From assembly GCA_017607445.1 (NCBI GenBank), contig JAEVHH010000005.1, positions 563,001-627,000 on the forward strand: a DNA stretch of 64,000 nt. The letters run 5' to 3'. Of this stretch, positions 57,806-64,000 are shown piece after piece. Position 1 is the stretch's first letter; each line of letters starts with the position of its first letter. This stretch comes from Histoplasma ohiense (lineage: Eukaryota > Ascomycota > Eurotiomycetes > Onygenales > Ajellomycetaceae). Made by a program: the position numbers and the translations under genes. The notes beneath the pieces were generated by a model that worked only from the letters and a program-made list of their open reading frames with translations, was not told the origin of the DNA and made no database searches.

Positions 57806-59489
57806 ATGAACCTGAATTCGACGACGACAACGACGACAACAACAACAACAACGACCTCGTGGAATCCGATGCCTGGCCTGTTCTCCTCTAGCTCGACCAC
57901 CAGTAGCACGACGAGCACATCATCGCCCTCGACTACTATTGCGATTCCCACCCCTACCCCCACCCCTACCGCCACAGCTACCCTCCAGCCTTCTGCTGTA
58001 TATGGTGACGGGAATTGGGACCCGAATCGGGCGCATGCGACAATGACGACGGAGTTTGGAGGGGAGAGGAGAAGTAAGCGGGCGAGGATAATGGGGAATA
58101 ATGATGGGGTGGATGCCCGTGCTCATATGCTGCATGAGGAAGTTGATGTTGAGGCGGCGAGACCGCCGTACATACACGTACGTATTACACGAAGAGGTGC
58201 TATTTTGGGTCCGAGCGAGGGTTGGATATGCAAACAATAAGTTACTTGTTTTTTTCGCTTTTATGGCTAACATTCACACTTCTCTCCGTACCCGTTTCTA
58301 GTCAATGTTAGCTGGTGGCATCGGCGGGACGAGCGGTGACCTTCTCATGCACTCGCTGGACACGGTCAAGACACGGCAGCAAGGCGACCCGCACGTTCCA
58401 CCCAAATACACATCTATGTCCTCCTCGTACGCTACCATTCTACGGCAGGAAGGGATTCGGAGGGGGTTATATAGCGGTGTCACGCCGGCGTTGCTGGGCT
58501 CGTTTCCCGGGACAGTGATATTTTTCGGCACGTACGAGTATAGCAAGAGACATATGCTGGATGCGGGGGTTAATCCATCGTTATCATATCTCGCGGGCGG
58601 TGCGTATTAGAGTATTTACATATCTACCTGCTTGCGGTGGCTGTTTACTCTCCGTCCAACTAACGTTATAAAAACGTCAGGATTCATCGCTGACCTCGCC
58701 GCCTCCGTTGTCTACGTTCCTTCCGAAGTCTTAAAGACCCGCCAACAACTACAGGGACGATATAATAACCCTTTCTTCCGCTCCGGATACAACTATAGAG
58801 GCACTATCGACGCATTCCGCACAATTATCCGCCAAGAAGGCTTCGGGACCTTATTTTCTGGTTACAAGGCGACGCTCTTCCGCGACCTGCCATTTTCCGC
58901 TTTGCAATTTGCGTTTTATGAGCAGGAGCAGAAACTCGCGAAAAAGTGGGTGGGCAGTAGGGACATCGGGTTGCCGTTGGAAATTCTAACGGCTACGACG
59001 GCGGGGGGCATGGCGGGCGTGATAACTTGTCCGCTTGATGTTGTAAAGACAAGGATCCAGACGCAGCAGAGTCCGGATGCGTTTGGCACGTCAGTTCCAC
59101 GGGCAACTTCTGCTGTTGCTGCTGCTGCTGCTGCTACTACTGCTCCTGCTGGTCCTTCCACGACAGGAAAACACCAGACGAAGATAAAAGAGACGACGCC
59201 GAAGACCGTACAGTCCACCAGATTAATATCGACATCTTCCCCATCGACATCCACCGTGAAACCTGGAGCGCTGATATTAGATACCTCGTCAGTATTTACG
59301 GGGTTGAAATTGATATACCGGACGGAGGGAATTTTAGGATGGTTTCGAGGAGTTGGACCCCGGTTTCTGTGGACGAGTGTGCAGAGCGGGACGATGTTGG
59401 TGCTATATCAGTATCTGCTAAAGCAGCTGGATTCATACCAACAACGGCATGAAGGGGAGCTGGGCGACGGTGGTGGAGCTGTTTTATGA
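57806..59489 (+). CDS. MME1: Mitochondrial carrier, Mme1-like
   Basis: SLC25-type inner-membrane carrier; the fungal group matching yeast YMR166C/Mme1 is reported to export Mg2+ from mitochondria. Exons 57806-58177, 58302-58599 and 58681-59489 give 492 aa. The three carrier repeats each show the signature: HSLDTVKTRQ (142-147 core), VYVPSEVLKTR and CPLDVVKTRIQ, plus YRTEGILGWFRGVGPRF at the end. FIADLAASVVYVPSEVLKTRQQLQGRYNNPFF and DLPFSALQFAFYE are typical of this group. The N-terminal 124 residues are low complexity, with Thr, Ser and TP-repeat runs, and the third repeat has an Ala/Thr/Ser-rich insert of about 70 residues. Both are unusual; carriers are near 300 aa. Introns are 124 and 81 nt. 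Confidence 0.92.
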
Positions 59490-60236
59490 TTCTTTTTTCA
59501 GAAGACTTCCAACCCCAGGAAGCCTGTTCCTTTTCTTCGATGGTATATTTTATGTTATATTTTACTATACTTTATTTCGATATGCTCCCCTCTTTTTCTT
59601 GTTGCTTCCTAGAGTTTATCTAGACCATTTTGCCATGGGTCAATCTGCATAGAGGGAGGCGTTTGGGATTGTTTCTATTTTTGGCCAATTGTGTATGTGT
59701 GTATGTGCATGTGTGTATATAGGGCGTGTGTTTTTCTTCTCCTTCTGCTTCTTCTATCCCCTTTGGTTTATCACTTCTCCCAGTGTCTTCGTATATCCTT
59801 TTTGTCGGTTTGGATTGAAATGTGCAGTGCAAAGGAACGTCAGGATGTGGCTCGTACACACAACGGTGGCGGGAAATGAAAGAACTCTAGTACAACATCA
59901 CATTAATCGAGAGATGTCCAGAGTTATCCAAATTTACAGATTTAATGCTCTGCAAGAAGACAGTTGATGTGAAATAGTTTGACCCTGGTCCCTTTCCTGC
60001 GCGTCGCAACTTGGGGAAGCCGTGATGAAAACACGCTAGCCGCCCGAGTAAACAACAATCCCAGCATCCACCGCCAACTCCTCTCCCCGCGACACTTCTC
60101 TCTCTCGTTGACCTTCCACCCGCGTCATCACCCCTTACCCCCAGCATTGTATACCCAGTTGCCGCTATTCACACTTCAGTAAATACAATCGCATACTCTA
60201 CGCGACTCATATTCTGCTCTCATATCGTCCCCTGCC
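59490..60236. other. Intergenic
   Basis: 3' flank of the carrier gene and promoter of the next gene. No coding signal. A short GT-rich tract lies at 59690-59720. Confidence 0.5.
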
Positions 60237-61518
60237 ATGTCGCCCGCTTTACCCTACCTGCGTGGTCTGCGCAAGAGTGACCTCGTCGCTCTCGCTGAAG
60301 TGTCTAATCTCCAAGAGTATGTCCCGTTGTCTGTATTTGATATATGCCTTACGAAGCAATAGCATACAGCGTTGTGCACTTTTGCTAACCGAGATGCTTC
60401 TTTTGTGATCGGATTGTATAGCTTTGAGGATTACAAGAAGACAGAGCTTGAGGCTGCACTCGACGACCACCTCTCGACGAACCGTGCCTCGCTTTCCAGC
60501 GAACAGAAACTGGCAGACTACTACAGGCGTCTGTCGCAAACATCGCGCTCGTCTCCTATCAAGAGAGAACCCAAGCCTGAGCCCGTGATGTCCGGCGACG
60601 ACGGCAGGAGACCTAGTCGGTCGAGGCGAACGATAAAACCAAAGGAGGAGGTCGAAGCCACGTTCGTCACTCCCCTTTCCCTCTCCCTCTCTCACTTGCC
60701 CTCACGCGTCATTTTCTATCTCCATTCATGCGAGACAATAACATAACATATTAACCAGTAAATCCAGAGATGAATCCGACAGCAGTGCCAGCAAACAATC
60801 AACCCCGGCCTCTCGCACCCCCGCGCGTCGCCGCTCACTTCACTTCCCTTCCCTCCCACCGTCTCCCGCAGTCATCACAGACGCGATCGATCGCCAAACG
60901 ACCAAAGCCCGCCAGTCCATGTCTGAGGCCTGGGACGCGTCCGGCCTAACCGAGCGCTCCGACGCACTGCGCTCATGCCTCAGCAGCGTCCGTACGATCG
61001 AGCTCATCACCCTCGCTATGGAGCTGTGTGGTTTGCTTTCCCAAATTGTCCCCATGCGCTACCTAACCTCGTTCCCCGCGGTGTCAACAGTTGGAACCCC
61101 AGAGTACGCCGTTAAGGTCCCTGACGTGTTCATCCTGCTGGAAGCGTCCTTCTGGGGACCCTTCTCCCTTTGGCTTTCCACGAGCATATTCCTACCTTCC
61201 GTGCTCGCGTACTTTTGCAACCTAAGCTTGAAGATTTCACAACAAGGCAGCAGCCATGCTTATGGCACACGTCGTACCACTTCCTCAGCAGCTGCAAAGG
61301 CTGCCGAAGTGGGTAACTTCGACCCGCTAGTATTTAACGTCTCCAAGGCCCTGATTTCGTACCTGGTGTACACGAGCAATTGCACGTTTTGGAACATGTA
61401 CCGTCAGATGACGGTTACGACGGTTTCCGGTGCTGTTCCTGGTGGACTGCCTGGTCTGATGACAGGGGCCGCTATTGGGACGTTGGGGTCTTTGTATGAG
61501 GCGATTTTGAGGAGGTAA
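60237..61518 (+). CDS. Membrane protein with SAP/HeH-like N-terminus
   Basis: Exons 60237-60316, 60422-60661 and 60759-61518 give 359 aa. The N-terminus, LPYLRGLRKSDLVALAEVSNLQDFEDYKKTELEAALDDHL (residues 6-45), has the two-helix pattern of SAP/HeH domains, which bind DNA; HeH domains occur in LEM-type inner nuclear membrane proteins. A basic, Ser/Pro-rich linker follows (IKREPKPEP, RRPSRSRRTIKPK, RTPARRRS). The C-terminal half has several hydrophobic segments: VFILLEASFWGPFSLWLSTSIFLPSVLAYF, FNVSKALISYLVYTS and GGLPGLMTGAAIGTLGSLYEAIL. This suggests a multi-pass protein, perhaps of the nuclear envelope. I do not know a named orthologue. A possible 66-nt in-frame intron at 61034-61099 was considered and not used. 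Confidence 0.8.
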
Positions 61519-63026
61519 AGTTGTTAGTTTGTGTTGTTTCCTTTGCTGCTATTTCTTTATTTTTCCTTGGACTAGTCGTTCAACTGAATCTTATATGAAA
61601 TTGGAAGGACAAGGGATGAGGGGGTATTGCCCTGCGTTGTTGGTAGGGTCAGTTTTAATCTCTGGACAGCTTAAAGAAAAGGAGCAGATTCTGCGGATTG
61701 TCAATGATGGTGAAAGAACAGTTTGTTTCTGAATGGTTTGATGGGCGTAACTGCCTTGAACTTCTTTGGAAGGATTTTGAGAGTGTGATTCATTCAGGAT
61801 TTGGGTTGGTTAATTTTTTGGCTTCCGTTTTGTTTTTTTGATATTTTTTCTTCTTCATCTCGTTTCCTCATGAAAACCCTCATTCATTGGGTATGGAACG
61901 TTGTTTTTGATGTTACTCTATTCTGTTACGTGTGTTTTACCCTTCGCCCCTGGCCCTGATGTTCTATATCCTTCATTCACGAACTCGGATACTGCCTCTG
62001 CTTTTGTTTTTGTTTTTCCCTTTTCCCTTTTCCTTTTGCTTTTCATCTCTGCTCTTTTCTTTTTGGCTTCTCTGGCGATGGGATACTTCTGAATTTCTTC
62101 TCCTTCCCTCTTCTATACATATCCTCGCAGTGCTTCTCGTTTTATTCTTTTTCTTTTTGCGGGGGAGTGGATTGGGCCTTGTTTTTTGCGTTGATGTTGA
62201 TTTTTGCTTTGGGATTCAATTGGGTCGTGCCCATTTCAGTAACTATGTTATTCTTCTTGTTCTCCTGCTCGTTCTCACTTTTGTTTCTATTTTAATTTAT
62301 TGGATAGGGAGTGTTTTTTTTTTTTTTCCCACATATATTTATATGTTACTTAGTATTTATTACCCCACCCTCCCCTGCAAAAAAGGGTTTATTTAGGATT
62401 TCGTTTCTTACCTTTTCCATTTAGTTAGGTTTTTGCTCGTTCCCTGTTTCTCCCTTTTGTTGCAATTTTGGATTTTGTAGGTATGGGATGGGTGGGGGGG
62501 ATTATAAATGCTTCGGATTAGGAGAGTGAGTGTTTTCCGTGAACACCTAGGCTATTGGGGGAGAAATGTTCCACAAGCAAATCATTCAAAACTTGCATAT
62601 CATTCTATTATTGTATAGTTCTTGGTGGTGGTTTGAGACACGGAGGAACCGGAGGGGGATGGGAGTAAGCAGTATATATACACAAGTACAAGTACAATTG
62701 TAGACGTACATCGTACATCAGTGTTCTTTATTTGGTTGTGGAGAAAATGGAAGAAGATCGGAGAGAGAATGAGATGGGATATGGAAAGGGGGGGGGGAAA
62801 GCAAAAGAAAGAGGATTCTAAGGCTAAAAAGAAAGAAAATATGGCACTGTGAACAAAAGACGACGGCCCCCCCCCCTCCCCACCTTTCCTCGAATGCTGA
62901 ATACAAGGAGAAACAGGTGCGAAACACTCTTGGGGTATTTTCATGTATACCTTTTCCGTTTTCATTTCTGTTCTCGTCTTCCTCATCTCAACACGTTTTT
63001 TCTTTTCCGCTCGCAAAATGAAATAT
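61519..63026. other. Convergent intergenic region, T-rich
   Basis: Spacer between two convergent genes. Strongly T/pyrimidine-rich from 61900 to 62350, with a T run near 62317-62328 and a C run near 62868-62875. Long Phe/Leu-rich frames here follow from composition. Confidence 0.5.
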
Positions 63027-64000
63027 CTATAATGTTGTTGACGTTTTCGACTCTACTTTTGGGGTTTTTTCCGTCGACGATATCGCGACAGCAGGGCTTT
63101 CTGCATGTTTTTCTTGCGGGTCGCGTGTGGAGTCAGGCGCTTTTGTCTCCGGTGGCGTCTCTGTATTGGAAGATTGTGCGGACCCTTCAGATAATTGGGC
63201 ATCGACTTCTTCTTCTTCTGTTTCGGTGGGGTAGATCTCGGGATGCTGGCGGAAGCAGTTTTGCATACCCCTGTAAAAAGGCAAAAATCAAAGATTTTAG
63301 TATCAGCCGGTTTCTATAGATTGAAGCAGCTCCATGTACAGGTGCGTATGAAATTGAATAATTGATAATCGAGAACCAAGGAAACACGGGGGGAAAAAAA
63401 GGGAGAAAAAATAAGGAGGGGCGGCGACAGAACGTACTCGAATTTATCAATGCAATCCATCCCCTTAGGCTCCTCCGTCGAATAAACAAAACAGCTGAAT
63501 GCAGCTCTAAATTCCTCTCCGCATGGGCCATGCGCCATGCCCCCTAGACATGGGCAATCCCAATTGATCTCTCCCGTCTCGGGGTTAAAGGCGCCTTCGC
63601 TATCGGCTTCCTCTTCAAGTTCCCCTGGTGTTAAAAGTTTTGATTGAGCTTCTGACGGCGCAGTATCTATCTCTGTAGTGGGGGCAAAGTCTGGCTTTTC
63701 TGTGGAAGAGGGAGGCGGAGGGGTTGTAGTCTCTGACTTGGGGGGCGTCGAGGGAGGTTTCGATGTGGCTTTTGCTCTCTTCGCCGCCGTTATGGAGTCG
63801 AGGGTTGGTAGAGACGTGTCATCTTCACTCTCATTAGAAGCAAAAGTAGGAGGTTGGAATGAAACTATGCGGCGATTACATGAATATTAGATAAAGAGGT
63901 AAAAATGGGCATGGAAAGTCAAGTTAGTATTTTTTTTCGTTATTTGTCTTACAGCCAGGTTCCTCCGCGAAGACGGTGCTTGTGTTATAATAATAGACCA
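63027..64000 (-). CDS. MIA40: MIA40, intermembrane-space import oxidoreductase (5' part outside window)
   Basis: MIA40 is the receptor and disulfide donor for Cys-motif proteins entering the mitochondrial intermembrane space, recycled by Erv1. Exons seen are 64000-63953 (partial), 63864-63438 and 63270-63027. The diagnostic core reads INWDCPCLGGMAHGPCGEEFRAAFSCF...MDCIDKF-EGMQNCFRQHP: the redox CPC pair, then two CX9C pairs. The partial 5' exon codes VYYYNTSTVFAEEPG, which should follow the N-terminal membrane anchor. A Pro/Thr/Glu-rich linker lies between, and a Glu/Thr/Ser-rich tail of about 65 residues ends the protein. Introns are 88 nt (63952-63865) and 167 nt (63437-63271). The start codon, presequence and anchor lie beyond 64000. 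Confidence 0.93.

Noticed and set aside
61034..61099. Possible 66-nt in-frame intron in the HeH-like membrane protein
   Set aside because: The unspliced reading ELCGLLSQIVPMRYL...VSTVGTPEYAVKVPD looks like continuous conserved protein, so the intron was not used.

Overview
The window is a piece of a filamentous ascomycete nuclear genome. Genes carry many short introns (about 57-150 nt) with GTRNGT donors and CTAAC-like branch points. The gene set is fungal: a UPF2 orthologue, an AspB/Cdc3-type septin, a SUN-family wall protein, a Pom33/Tts1-type membrane protein and an Eurotiomycete-style F-box protein with an N-terminal CxxC-like segment. Gene content, the recurrent word TACGGAGTA and a large CpG-free repeat block point to Eurotiomycetes, most likely Onygenales. 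That placement is inference.

Left arm (1-24 kb): a tRNA-like piece cut by the edge, tRNA-Val(AAC), ETF alpha subunit (minus), a ribosomal-L1-domain nucleolar protein (minus), an F-box protein (plus), a small PD-(D/E)XK-like protein (minus), a 4.5-kb gene-free stretch that ends in the promoter of a SUN-family secreted protein (plus), a GT8 glycosyltransferase (minus) divergent from a Tos4-like FHA protein (plus), and a Baeyer-Villiger-type flavin monooxygenase (plus).

Middle (24.6-35.7 kb): a repeat block almost without CG dinucleotides. It contains two decayed Ty3/Gypsy chromodomain elements facing each other (plus from about 27.67 kb, minus from about 34.72 kb) and is flanked on both sides by short tRNA-like, Pol III-promoter-like sequences. 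No intact gene is present in it.

Right arm (35.7-64 kb): a cytochrome P450, a small unknown protein, the nonsense-mediated-decay factor UPF2/NMD2, thiamine pyrophosphokinase (minus) divergent from septin AspB/Cdc3 (plus), a Cys-rich unknown protein, Pom33/Tts1, an Mme1-type mitochondrial carrier with a low-complexity N-terminal extension, a multi-pass membrane protein with a SAP/HeH-like N-terminus, and the 3' part of MIA40 (minus, cut by the edge).

Most genes are unrelated housekeeping functions; several are mitochondrial (ETFA, Mme1, MIA40). The BVMO and P450 that flank the repeat block are the only pair that could work together, as oxidative enzymes. Splice structures given here were worked out by eye from reading frames, donor/acceptor sites and conserved protein motifs. 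I saw no CRISPR array and no bacterial-style elements.
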